Origin: JAPOKJ01 sp031421635 | GTDB lineage: Bacteria > Pseudomonadota > Gammaproteobacteria > Burkholderiales > Burkholderiaceae_E | NCBI GenBank assembly: GCA_031421635.1 | Contig: JANOPA010000039.1 | Span: 1-64,000 of the forward strand | Direction: 5' to 3' | Length of the DNA stretch: 64,000 nucleotides | Part shown: positions 52,315 through 60,255 of the stretch, one piece after another | Layout: each line of letters begins with the position of its first letter | Position numbering within the stretch: the first letter of the stretch is position 1 | Program-made: the position numbers and the translations under genes | The notes under the pieces: model-generated | The model's input: only the letters and a program-made list of their open reading frames with translations | Told to the model about the DNA's origin: nothing | The model's database searches: none

Positions 52315-52342
52315 TCTTGATCAACATCAAGAGGTTTTTTTT
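52315..52342 (+). promoter_or_regulatory. FNR-type palindrome TTGATCAACATCAA upstream of tctC (could double as weak terminator)
   Basis: The 14-mer at 52317-52330 has perfect TTGAT-N4-ATCAA symmetry, the classic Crp/FNR-family box, 112 bp before the tctC ATG. The same bases can form a 7-bp AT-rich stem (TCTTGAT/ATCAAGA) followed by GG and eight T, which could terminate the PanE-like transcript 135 bp upstream. The weak stem makes the regulatory reading preferable, but both are possible. Confidence 0.55.
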
Positions 52343-52441
52343 CACTTCGCAAGAACATACATTTTGTAAGAACGGCGTATTGAGCACGCAGAGATTCAGG
52401 CCCGTTTTGTTGTCACACTAAAAAGTCATCGGAGACTATCC

Positions 52442-53458
52442 ATGAAATCTACCAAGATCAAGTTAGGTCAGGCATTGGCGCGTGCGGCCGTAGCGTTACC
52501 GCTGCTTGCCCTCGCCTTCAGTACGCAAGCCGCCTGGGAACCTACCAAACCCGTTGAGTTAGTGGTGCCTGCGGGCACGGGCGGCGGCGCTGACCAAATG
52601 GCACGCCTCATTCAAGGCATTATCGTCAAGCACAAGCTGATGAAGGAATCGATGATTGTCGTCAATAAGTCTGGCGGCGCAGGCGCCGAAGGCTTTCTCG
52701 ACGTCAAGGGCCACAAGGGTGAGCCACACAAAATTGTCATTACCTTGTCGAATCTGTTTACAACACCTTTAGCGACTGGCGTTCCATTCAACTGGAAGGA
52801 AATGACCCCCGTGTCGATGATGGCGCTGGACCAATTCGTACTCTGGGTAAATGCCGATACGCCTTATAAAACGGCCAAAGACTTTATCGCGGCAACCAAA
52901 GCCGCCGGTCCCAACAAAATGAAAATGGGCGGCACAGGCTCCAAGCAGGAAGATCAAATCTTGACGGTTGGCTTAGAAAAAGCGACCGGCACAAAGTTCA
53001 TTTATGTGCCTTATAAAGGCGGCGGAGAAGTAGCCGTGCAATTGGTGGGGGGGCATATCAACGCCACCGTCAATAACCCCATTGAGGCCGTCGCCCAGTG
53101 GCGCGCTGGCAAGTTGCGTGCGCTGTGCGTGTTTGACGACACTCGTATGCCGTATAAAGAAAAAGTCACCGACACTATGTCTTGGTATGACGTCCCCACT
53201 TGTAAAGAAGCCGGCGTTGCGACGGATTATGTGATGTTGCGAGGCATTTTTATGGCGCCGGGTGTGACCCCTGATCAGACCGCCTATTATGTCGAGTTAC
53301 TGAAGAAAGTACGCGCCACTCCCGAATGGAAAGATTTTATGGAGAAGGGTGCATTCAACACCACGTCAATGTCTGGCCCTGACTTCACGAAGTGGCTGAC
53401 TGAAAACGAAGCCCTCCACCGTCAGCTCATGAGCGAAGCGGGTTTCCTGGCCAAATAA
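52442..53458 (+). CDS. tctC: Tripartite tricarboxylate transporter substrate-binding protein TctC
   Basis: The 338-residue periplasmic protein has a signal peptide (AAVALPLLALAFSTQAAW) and the TctC/Bug pattern: PVELVVPAGTGGGADQMARLIQGIIVKHKL, INKSGGAGAEGFLDVKGHKG-like (here VNKSGGAGAEGFLDVKGHKG), KMKMGGTGSKQEDQILT and FIYVPYKGGGEVAVQLVGGHINATVNNP. Unlike the orphan Bug genes in this window it is followed by tctB and tctA. GGAGAC precedes the ATG. A terminator-like hairpin follows the stop, so it may be made in excess over the membrane subunits. Ligand unknown; context suggests a short organic acid. Confidence 0.92.
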   Translation: MKSTKIKLGQALARAAVALPLLALAFSTQAAWEPTKPVELVVPAGTGGGADQMARLIQGIIVKHKLMKESMIVVNKSGGAGAEGFLDVKGHKGEPHKIVITLSNLFTTPLATGVPFNWKEMTPVSMMALDQFVLWVNADTPYKTAKDFIAATKAAGPNKMKMGGTGSKQEDQILTVGLEKATGTKFIYVPYKGGGEVAVQLVGGHINATVNNPIEAVAQWRAGKLRALCVFDDTRMPYKEKVTDTMSWYDVPTCKEAGVATDYVMLRGIFMAPGVTPDQTAYYVELLKKVRATPEWKDFMEKGAFNTTSMSGPDFTKWLTENEALHRQLMSEAGFLAK

Positions 53459-53468
53459 GCAACCCCGA

Positions 53469-53510
53469 ATCCCCGTCTCGAGTGATCATCGAGCGGGGAT
53501 TTTTCTTTCT
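53469..53510 (+). terminator. Partial terminator/attenuator between tctC and tctB
   Basis: Arms ATCCCCGTCTCGA and TCGAGCGGGGAT (one bulged base) with a 7-nt loop run into a T-rich tract (TTTTCTTTCTTTC). It begins 10 bp after the tctC stop and lies before the tctB start at 53530. Incomplete termination would give more binding protein than membrane subunits. Confidence 0.85.
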
Positions 53511-53529
53511 TTCGAAAAGTACTGGCGCC

Positions 53530-54063
53530 ATGACCGATTCCCATACAACCGACGACGTCGCTGAGCACGACAGCCCACCTGTTGCGAATAACAATACTGT
53601 AGACGCTTTCGTCGCCGCGGTGCTTTTTATGATCGGTGCCGTGGTTGTCGTTGAAGCTCGTCGACTAGGCTCCTCCTGGGGCACGGACGGCCCAGGCGCA
53701 GGTTACTTTCCGTTTTATATCGGTTTGATACTCTGTATTTCGGCGGTAGGCATCTTTTACCAGGCCATCTTCAGCGAACAAAAAGACACCGGCACATTTG
53801 TGAATCGCCTACAGTTAAGTCGGGTTTGGTCCGTGCTCTGGCCAGCAGCGCTCTACATTGTCGCTATTCAGTTTGCTGGAATCTACGTGGCCTCGGCCGT
53901 TTACATCGCCTTGTTCATGATCATCTTGGGCAAGTACCCCCCCGTCAAGAGCGTGTTTCTAGGTGTCGTCATTGCCGCGGTGTTTTTCTTGATGTTCGAA
54001 GTCTGGTTCAAGGTGCCGCTCTTTAAGGGCTCGCTCAATCCCTTGGGCTTTTTAGGCTACTAG
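53530..54063 (+). CDS. tctB: Tripartite tricarboxylate transporter small membrane protein TctB
   Basis: The start is ATG 53530 (177 aa); a GTG at 53482 is in frame but falls inside the terminator hairpin and is rejected. About four hydrophobic segments are visible (VDAFVAAVLFMIGAVVVVEA, YFPFYIGLILCISAVGIFY, VLWPAALYIVAIQFAGIYVASAVYIALFMIIL, SVFLGVVIAAVFFLMFEVWF), typical of TctB. It forms the membrane complex with TctA. Confidence 0.92.
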   Translation: MTDSHTTDDVAEHDSPPVANNNTVDAFVAAVLFMIGAVVVVEARRLGSSWGTDGPGAGYFPFYIGLILCISAVGIFYQAIFSEQKDTGTFVNRLQLSRVWSVLWPAALYIVAIQFAGIYVASAVYIALFMIILGKYPPVKSVFLGVVIAAVFFLMFEVWFKVPLFKGSLNPLGFLGY

Positions 54064-54139
54064 CACTCATATTGGTGCCACATCGCACAGCCCTATCTCA
54101 CTGACACCCTCTCTTGTATCCGCTTCGGAGTTGAACTAA

Positions 54140-55669
54140 ATGGACGAAATAAGCTCATTGTTACAGGGCTTCGCTGTAGTGCTCACCCCTATGAACATCG
54201 GACTCATGTTCGTGGGGATCATCTTGGGCGTGTTGATTGGTGTTTTGCCGGGCCTGGGTGGCGCCAACGGTGTCGCGATTTTATTACCTCTCACTTTTAC
54301 GATGTCACCGACTTCGGCCATCGTGATGCTCTCTTGCATCTATTGGGGGGCATTATTCGGCGGCGCGATCACCTCGATCTTGTTCAATATTCCAGGTGAA
54401 CCCTGGTCGGTCGCCACCACTTTTGACGGTTATCCTTTGGCCCAGAAAGGCAAGGCTGGACAAGCGCTTACGGCTGCCTTTACATCATCCTTTGTCGGCG
54501 CTTTAGTGGCGGTGATCATGATCACCTTTCTTGCGCCCTTGGTGGCCAAATTTGCCCTGAAGTTCGGTGCACCTGAATTTTTTGCGGTCTATTTGCTTAC
54601 CTTCTGTAGCTTCGTGGGCATGGGTAAAGGTTCCCCTTTCAAGATCTTGGTGGCCATGACACTCGGCTTCGCCTTGGCTGCCGTGGGGATGGACACCGTC
54701 ACCGGCCAACTTCGTCTGACCTTTGGCCAACCCGAACTCATGCGTGGCTTTGACTTCTTAATCGCCGTGATTGGCTTGTTTGGGATCGGGGAAATCCTGG
54801 GCTCGATGGAGGAAGGCCTCAATTTCCAGGGCAAGACCGCCAAAATCAATGCCAAAGTTGTTTGGGAAACCTGGAAAGAATTACCAAAATATTGGGCGAC
54901 GTCAATTCGTAGCTCCTTGGTCGGCATATGGATGGGCATCACCCCCGGAGGTGCCACCCCCGCGTCCTTTATGAGCTACGGCATCGCCAAGAAAATGTCT
55001 AAGAATGGCGAAAATTTCGGCAAAGGTGAATTAGAAGGCGTGATTGCTCCAGAGACCGCTGCCCATGCCGCTGGCACCAGTGCGCTGTTGCCCATGCTTG
55101 CCCTCGGCATCCCAGGTTCGCCCACCGCTGCTGTTCTGTTGGGAGGTTTGCTGATTTGGGGTCTACAGCCGGGTCCGCTGCTTTTCGTTGAGCAAAAAGA
55201 TTTTGTATGGGGCCTGATCGCCAGCATGTATTTAGGTAACTTGGTAGGACTTATTGTCGTGCTGTCCACGGTTCCCTTGTTCGCCTCTATTCTGCGAATC
55301 CCGTTCTCGATTATCGCGCCGGTAATTATCGTCATTTGTGCCATCGGCGCTTACACGGTCCATAGTGCAATGCTCGATGTCTGGTTCATGCTGGGATTTG
55401 GTGTGATCGGCTATGTCTTCAAAAAACTCAACTATCCGCTCGCGCCATTGGTTTTGGCCTTGGTGCTGGGGGACAAGGCTGAGGATTCGTTCAGACAGGC
55501 GATGCTCGTCTCCCAAGGCGATCTAGGCATTATGTGGTCTAACCCACTGGTGGGCGGCATTACTACTCTGGCCCTAACCATGCTGATATGGCCCATCATT
55601 TCAAAAGTTTGGGGTAAGCTGAGCCCCAAGAAAGTCGATGCCATCCAAGCTCAACGCCCGATTGACTGA
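54140..55669 (+). CDS. tctA: Tripartite tricarboxylate transporter large permease TctA
   Basis: The 509-residue multi-span protein (about eleven or twelve helices) has the TctA motif GVLPGLGGANGVAILLPLTFTMSPTSAIVMLSCIYWGALFGGAITSILFNIPGEPWSV and a repeated GMITPGGATPASF-like segment (GITPGGATPASFMSYGIAKK) with PETAAHAAGTSALLPMLALGIPGSPTAAVLLGGL. It is the ion-coupled channel of the TTT system. It ends 82 bp before the convergent FNR-like regulator gene. Confidence 0.94.
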   Translation: MDEISSLLQGFAVVLTPMNIGLMFVGIILGVLIGVLPGLGGANGVAILLPLTFTMSPTSAIVMLSCIYWGALFGGAITSILFNIPGEPWSVATTFDGYPLAQKGKAGQALTAAFTSSFVGALVAVIMITFLAPLVAKFALKFGAPEFFAVYLLTFCSFVGMGKGSPFKILVAMTLGFALAAVGMDTVTGQLRLTFGQPELMRGFDFLIAVIGLFGIGEILGSMEEGLNFQGKTAKINAKVVWETWKELPKYWATSIRSSLVGIWMGITPGGATPASFMSYGIAKKMSKNGENFGKGELEGVIAPETAAHAAGTSALLPMLALGIPGSPTAAVLLGGLLIWGLQPGPLLFVEQKDFVWGLIASMYLGNLVGLIVVLSTVPLFASILRIPFSIIAPVIIVICAIGAYTVHSAMLDVWFMLGFGVIGYVFKKLNYPLAPLVLALVLGDKAEDSFRQAMLVSQGDLGIMWSNPLVGGITTLALTMLIWPIISKVWGKLSPKKVDAIQAQRPID

Positions 55670-55718
55670 AGATTTGAAGAAGGCCTTGCGGCCGTCCAAC
55701 GATTGCTTGGGAGCTTTG

Positions 55719-55740
55719 CCTGCAAAATGTACTTTGCAGG
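55719..55740. terminator. Inverted repeat between tctA and the convergent regulator gene
   Basis: CCTGCAAA and TTTGCAGG form a perfect 8-bp stem with a 6-nt loop (ATGTAC). There is no clear T-tract on the plus side; on the minus side it lies just beyond the regulator gene stop. It may act as a convergent-end hairpin. Confidence 0.5.
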
Positions 55741-55750
55741 TGAGAAGGTC

Positions 55751-56359
55751 TTAAATTTTGCCGCTTTGTTTTAAACGGCTGAGGGTCTCGGCCGAAAGAT
55801 TCAGATAAGACGCCAGCTCTTTTTTGGGCAGACGCTCAAACAGTTCAGGCTGCTTACGTACGAAGCGCTTGACGCGACCCGGCGCATCCAACAAATGCAA
55901 AGTGATGGTGTGCGCCATGATTTCGCTCATGAGTCGCATCACGTCATATTCGAATGCCAGCTTGACGGTTTCATGACGATCAAGAAAGGCCACCCAATCG
56001 GGTAGCGGCATTTTAGCGACTCGCGCCTTGGTCACACAAACAATGCTGTAAGGGGTGGGAGTGCCCAAACGCCAAGCCGCATAGCTCGTCTCCATATCGC
56101 GCTCATCGGTGAAGCGCAAAATCATCTCTTTCGCTTGGTCGTTTGAGACGACTCGCTTCAAGATGCCATCGAGAATAAAGTACTGTTGCATCTCATGTAC
56201 GCCCTGATGCAAAAGGAAATCGCCCTTTTGACAGTCTGCAATATCGAGGTGAGATTCAAGCTCGCTGGCTTGCTCTGGGGTTAAGCTTTTCAACAGGGCG
56301 TTTTGCCCCAACTGAACACGAATAATGTTCTTGTCAGGATGAGCTTGGACGGACGTCAT
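55751..56359 (-). CDS. Crp/Fnr-family transcriptional regulator without Fe-S cysteines
   Basis: The 202-residue protein has a cNMP-binding-like beta barrel (QNALLKSLTPEQASELESHLDIADCQKGDFLLHQG, residues 19-120), a dimerisation helix and a C-terminal winged HTH (KKELASYLNLSAETLSRLKQSG). The recognition helix reads E191-x2-S194-R195, the E-x2-S-R pattern that FNR uses to contact TTGAT. The N-terminal cysteines that hold FNR's [4Fe-4S] cluster are missing, so it is not a canonical oxygen sensor. It faces the PAS gene divergently; a TTGAC-N4-GTCAA palindrome sits 15 bp upstream of its start. Confidence 0.93.
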   Translation of the reverse strand: MTSVQAHPDKNIIRVQLGQNALLKSLTPEQASELESHLDIADCQKGDFLLHQGVHEMQQYFILDGILKRVVSNDQAKEMILRFTDERDMETSYAAWRLGTPTPYSIVCVTKARVAKMPLPDWVAFLDRHETVKLAFEYDVMRLMSEIMAHTITLHLLDAPGRVKRFVRKQPELFERLPKKELASYLNLSAETLSRLKQSGKI

Positions 56360-56373
56360 GAATACCGCAAAAA

Positions 56374-56387
56374 TTGACCAGGGTCAA
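56374..56387. promoter_or_regulatory. FNR/DNR-type palindrome TTGAC-CAGG-GTCAA
   Basis: A perfect inverted repeat in the 180-bp gap between the FNR-like regulator and the divergent PAS gene, 15 bp upstream of the regulator's start. The half-sites differ from the tctC-upstream box only in the fifth base (C instead of T). Position near the ATG suggests autoregulation. Confidence 0.65.
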
Positions 56388-56539
56388 TGGTGGAAACTTG
56401 ACCGACTCCTATGATAACTCGTTCACGTTGAATAACGCGTTCAGGTATACAACTTGTTCGCGTACCTAACGTGCGGAATTTGTCCACCTCCCTAAAATAT
56501 CCAACTGCCTACTGCGCGATCAGTTTAGTCGCAGCGCAG

Positions 56540-57022
56540 ATGAACCCCACCCCTGCTCACTTCATGACCAGCTTTCAAAACGACCTCCATAAAATCATCT
56601 CTGCCGCTGGCGACGCCATGGTGGTGTGCGATAGCGCAGGCTTGATCACCTTGTGGAATCCGGCCGCCGAACGCATGTTTGGCCATTCAAAAGAGCAGGC
56701 GCTAGGCCAATCTCTCGATATCATCATCCCTGAGCGGCAACGTGCCCGACATTGGGACGGATACCATAAAACGGCCGCTTCCGGCATCACAAAATATGGC
56801 CATGACTTGCTCAAGGTTCCGGCGCTGCACCGTGATGGGCACACGCTATCGATCGCCTTTAGCATCTCTCTATTGAAGGGTGAAGGTCAGGACAGCGACA
56901 AAGTGGTGGGCATGCTGTCCATCATCCGCGACGAAACCACCCGATTTGCCGAAGAAAGAAGCCTAAAAAAGCGACTTGCTGAGCTCGAATCGCAAGTTAG
57001 AGGAAATGCTCCTCAAAGTTGA
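56540..57022 (+). CDS. Single PAS-domain signalling protein
   Basis: One PAS domain with no output domain: FQNDLHKIISAAGDAMVVCDSAGLITLWNPAAERMFGHSKEQALGQSLDIIIP, then RARHWDGYHKTAASGITKYGHDLLKVPALHRDGHTLSIAFSISLL and a short C-terminal coil (RSLKKRLAELESQV). The His at 56750-56752 aligns by eye with the heme-binding His of FixL's PAS, but that residue also occurs in non-heme PAS domains. ATG 56540 (160 aa) is chosen; GTG 56471 and ATG 56564 are alternatives and no strong ribosome site helps. It may sense oxygen, redox or a ligand and act with the neighbouring regulator. Confidence 0.85.
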   Translation: MNPTPAHFMTSFQNDLHKIISAAGDAMVVCDSAGLITLWNPAAERMFGHSKEQALGQSLDIIIPERQRARHWDGYHKTAASGITKYGHDLLKVPALHRDGHTLSIAFSISLLKGEGQDSDKVVGMLSIIRDETTRFAEERSLKKRLAELESQVRGNAPQS

Positions 57023-57180
57023 ATCCTATGAGAATGCAGTGCTGCAGCGCAGCGATTAGAATGACGGTCAAACTGAGCCACGCTAGCCTGGAAGCCTTAT
57101 CGGCGACCCTAGTCGTTAGCGGCAAGCTCCAGGCCCACGCTGGCCGACCGGCATTCTATTAACTTCTGCAGGACATTTTC

Positions 57181-58428
57181 ATGAGCAAAGCTCTCGACGG
57201 AGTCAAAATTCTCGATTTCACCCATGTGCAATCGGGCCCGACCTGTACCCAGCTTCTGGCTTGGTTTGGTGCCGATGTGATCAAGGTTGAACGCGCCGGT
57301 GAAGGCGACGCAACGCGCGGCCAGTTGCGCGATATTCCCGGTGTGGACAGCTTGTATTTCACCATGCTCAACCACAACAAGCGCTCCATCACACTGGATA
57401 CCAAGAATAAAAAGGGCAAGGAAGTTCTGGATCGTTTGATTAAAGAATGTGACGTTCTGGTCGAAAACTTCGCCCCCGGCGCCCTTGATCGAATGGGCAT
57501 TACCTGGGACCACATTCAAAAACTTAACCCTCGCATGATCGTGGCCTCAGTAAAAGGTTTTGGTCCTGGGCCGTATGAGGATTGCAAGGTTTACGAGAAT
57601 GTCGCCCAGTGCGCGGGCGGCGCAGCTTCCACCACGGGCTTTGATGATGGCCCTCCTTTAGTGACGGGCGCGCAAATTGGCGATAGCGGTACGGGCCTCC
57701 ATTTGGCCCTAGGTATTGTCGCCGCTTTATTCCAGCGTAACAGTACTGGTCGTGGCCAAAAAGTTTTGGCGCCGATGCAAGATTCTGTGCTGAATTTATG
57801 CCGCGTCAAATTGCGCGATCAGCAGCGTCTGGATCGTACCGGCACCATGCATGAGTATCCGCAATACCCAGATGGTGAATTCGGCGAGGCAGTGCCAAGA
57901 GCGGGCAATGCTTCAGGCGGCGGGCAGCCTGGTTGGATTCTTAAATGCAAAGGCTGGGAAACCGATCCGAACGCTTACATTTACTTCATCACCCAGGCGG
58001 CCGTATGGCCGTCGGTGTGCAAAGTAATTGGCGAAGAGGGCTGGATCACCGATGAGGCGTATGCCACGCCTGCGGCCCGACTACTACATCTTAAGCCGAT
58101 TTTCGCTCGTATTGAAAAATGGACCATGACCAAGACCAAGTTCGAGGCGATGGACATCCTGAATAAATTTGATATTCCTTGTGGACCGATTCTCTCCATG
58201 AAAGAGATCTCCGAGGAACCCGCACTACGTGCCACAGGCACGGTGGTCGAAGTCGATCACCCGACCCGTGGCAAATATTTAACTGTCGGTAATCCGATCA
58301 AGATGTCGGACAGCAGTACTGAGGTGACCCGTTCCCCGCTCCTAGGCGAACACACCGAGGAAGTGCTCAAGCAGTTAGGTTACGACCAAGAATACATTTC
58401 GGAGCTACGCGCTGAAAAAGTGATCTAA
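57181..58428 (+). CDS. frc: Formyl-CoA:oxalate CoA-transferase
   Basis: Transfers CoA from formyl-CoA to oxalate, giving oxalyl-CoA and formate. The 415-residue family III enzyme matches Oxalobacter Frc very closely by eye: LDFTHVQSGPTCTQLLAWFGADVIKVER, NHNKRSITLD, VENFAPGALDRMGITWDHIQKLNPRMIVASVKGFG, ENVAQCAGGAASTTGFDDGPP, the catalytic Asp168 in GAQIGDSGTGLHL, and the glycine-rich loop around GNASGGGQPGW (residues 242-251). GCAGGACATTTTC precedes the ATG. A gene for an oxalyl-CoA decarboxylase-like ThDP enzyme and formate dehydrogenase follow, which is the expected set for oxalate oxidation. Confidence 0.9.
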   Translation: MSKALDGVKILDFTHVQSGPTCTQLLAWFGADVIKVERAGEGDATRGQLRDIPGVDSLYFTMLNHNKRSITLDTKNKKGKEVLDRLIKECDVLVENFAPGALDRMGITWDHIQKLNPRMIVASVKGFGPGPYEDCKVYENVAQCAGGAASTTGFDDGPPLVTGAQIGDSGTGLHLALGIVAALFQRNSTGRGQKVLAPMQDSVLNLCRVKLRDQQRLDRTGTMHEYPQYPDGEFGEAVPRAGNASGGGQPGWILKCKGWETDPNAYIYFITQAAVWPSVCKVIGEEGWITDEAYATPAARLLHLKPIFARIEKWTMTKTKFEAMDILNKFDIPCGPILSMKEISEEPALRATGTVVEVDHPTRGKYLTVGNPIKMSDSSTEVTRSPLLGEHTEEVLKQLGYDQEYISELRAEKVI

Positions 58429-58436
58429 GCCCAAGC

Positions 58437-58467
58437 GCTTGGTCAGCCTTTCTTGACCAAGCTTTTT
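58437..58467 (+). terminator. Rho-independent terminator after frc
   Basis: GCTTGGTCA and TGACCAAGC form a perfect 9-bp stem with an 8-nt loop, then TTTTT. It begins 9 bp after the frc stop, so the formate dehydrogenase genes probably have their own promoter, possibly overlapping the repeats at 58492-58531. Confidence 0.85.
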
Positions 58468-58491
58468 GTGACTGATATCTCTTAGATCGTG

Positions 58492-58531
58492 CGTCTCTCC
58501 GAAGTAAATACTAGTTTACCGAAGTGAGACG
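58492..58531. promoter_or_regulatory. Nested inverted and direct repeats before the formate dehydrogenase genes
   Basis: An outer inverted repeat CGTCTC/GAGACG, a direct repeat CCGAAGT (twice), and an inner inverted repeat GTAAA-N6-TTTAC (58504-58519) are packed into 40 bp ending 2 bp before the ATG at 58534. Such symmetry is typical of an operator and might block translation or transcription initiation. Confidence 0.5.
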
Positions 58532-58533
58532 TC

Positions 58534-60231
58534 ATGAACTACCCTGTAATTCCTATCGCGGTCGAAGCCGCGAGTAAAGAGCGCAAGCGCCAAGGGCCCA
58601 AGGGCCGCCAGGTAGACCCGCGCGCGCTTGAAGAGGTGCAGGACCTCCTCGGTGATGGCCCGCGCCAAGCCGAGCTCTTGATTGAGTATCTGCATAAAAT
58701 TCAAGATCGCTACGCACATTTGTCGGCAGCGCATCTTGCCGCGCTTGCGCAAGAAATGAAGCTGCCGCAAACGGCCGTCTACGAGGTCGCTTCGTTTTAT
58801 CATCACTTCGATATCGTGAAGGAGGGCGAAGCCGCACCAGCCGCGCTCACGGTTCGGGTCTGCGATGGCCTGTCTTGCGAGATGGCTGGCGCGCAAGCGC
58901 TCTTGACGAAGTTGCCTGCGCTCCTGGGTCGAGATGTCAGAGTGATTGCAGCACCCTGTATTGGTCGCTGCGAACAGGCGCCGGCCGCGGTAGTCGGACA
59001 AAATCCCGTGCCACACGCCACGATCTCCGCGATTACTGAGAAAATCGCGGCTCAGGCGACCAAGCATGAACCCGATGAATTTCTCGGCCTCAGTGAGTAT
59101 CAAGCCGCTGGCGGGTACAAACTTCTCGACGCCTGCTTGAATGGTGCCCGCGATGTTGAAGGCGTGATCAAGAGCATGGAGGATTCAGGCCTTCGCGGAC
59201 TGGGTGGAGCTGGATTTCCTGCCGGTCGAAAATGGCACATCGTGCGCGCCGAAGCGGGCCCACGCCTGATGGCTGTCAATATCGATGAAGGTGAACCCGG
59301 CACTTTTAAGGATCGCTATTATCTTGAGCGCGACCCACATCGCTTTTTGGAAGGCATGTTGATCGCAGCCTGGGCCGTGGGCATCTCCAAAGTCTATGTC
59401 TATTTGCGAGACGAGTATCACGGCTGCCGTGCCCTACTCGAGAGCGAATTGGCGCGACTGCGGGCCTCGCCTCTCGGCTCCAAACTTCCTGAGATTCATT
59501 TACGCCGAGGCGCTGGTGCGTATATCTGTGGCGAGGAATCCGCCATGATCGAATCGATTGAGGGCAAGCGAGGCATGCCGCGTTTACGGCCACCTTATGT
59601 TGCGCAAGTCGGTTTGTTCGGCCGGCCAACACTTGAACACAACTTCGAAACGCTCTACTGGGTACGCGAAATTTTAGAGAAGGGTGGTGCTTGGTTTACC
59701 ACTCACGGTCGTAACGGTCGCAAAGGCTTACGCTCGTTCTCAGTGTCGGGTCGAGTAAAAAATCCGGGTGTCAAACTCGCGCCGGCAGGTATTACTATTC
59801 AAGAGCTTATCGACGAGCATTGTGGTGGCATGATCGATGGCCAGAAGTTTTACGGCTATCTTCCTGGCGGGGCCTCTGGCGGCATTTTGCCTGCCAGTAT
59901 GAATGCAATTCCTCTTGACTTTGATACCTTACAGCCCTATGGCTGTTTCATTGGCTCGGCGGCGGTGATCGTGCTTTCGGATCAGGACAGTGCGAGTGCA
60001 GCAGCGCGCAACATGATGCGTTTCTTCCAACATGAATCTTGCGGCCAGTGCACCCCTTGCCGCGTAGGTACTGCAAAAGCTTCCAAGATTATTGAGTCGC
60101 AGCAATGGAATTTGGCGCTACTGGCTGATCTATCGCAAGTAATGCGTGACGCCTCGATCTGCGGACTCGGTCAGGCGGCACCGAATCCGGTGGACTGTGT
60201 CATCAAGTACTTCCCTCATGAAATCGCTTAA
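58534..60231 (+). CDS. Formate dehydrogenase NADH-binding subunit, fused FdsG (NuoE-like) and FdsB (NuoF-like)
   Basis: The first about 180 residues resemble NuoE/FdsG: a thioredoxin-like [2Fe-2S] domain with Cys110, Cys115, Cys142 and Cys146 (VCDGLSCEMAG, APCIGRCEQAP). The rest resembles NuoF/FdsB: NADH/FMN-binding GLRGLGGAGFPAGRKW (about 219-234), GEPGTFKDRYYLERDPHRF, GAGAYICGEESAM, and [4Fe-4S] cysteines 503, 506, 509 and 543 (SCGQCTPCRVG, SICGLGQ). In Cupriavidus these are two genes, fdsG and fdsB; here they are one 565-residue chain. It transfers electrons from formate oxidation to NAD+. It is 24 bp before the catalytic subunit gene. Confidence 0.94.
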   Translation: MNYPVIPIAVEAASKERKRQGPKGRQVDPRALEEVQDLLGDGPRQAELLIEYLHKIQDRYAHLSAAHLAALAQEMKLPQTAVYEVASFYHHFDIVKEGEAAPAALTVRVCDGLSCEMAGAQALLTKLPALLGRDVRVIAAPCIGRCEQAPAAVVGQNPVPHATISAITEKIAAQATKHEPDEFLGLSEYQAAGGYKLLDACLNGARDVEGVIKSMEDSGLRGLGGAGFPAGRKWHIVRAEAGPRLMAVNIDEGEPGTFKDRYYLERDPHRFLEGMLIAAWAVGISKVYVYLRDEYHGCRALLESELARLRASPLGSKLPEIHLRRGAGAYICGEESAMIESIEGKRGMPRLRPPYVAQVGLFGRPTLEHNFETLYWVREILEKGGAWFTTHGRNGRKGLRSFSVSGRVKNPGVKLAPAGITIQELIDEHCGGMIDGQKFYGYLPGGASGGILPASMNAIPLDFDTLQPYGCFIGSAAVIVLSDQDSASAAARNMMRFFQHESCGQCTPCRVGTAKASKIIESQQWNLALLADLSQVMRDASICGLGQAAPNPVDCVIKYFPHEIA

Positions 60232-60255
60232 CTTTGTATCGCCACTAAGGCCATC

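Noticed and set aside
53482..53529. Upstream GTG start for TctB
   Set aside because: The codons lie inside the terminator hairpin and add residues unlike the family; ATG 53530 fits better.
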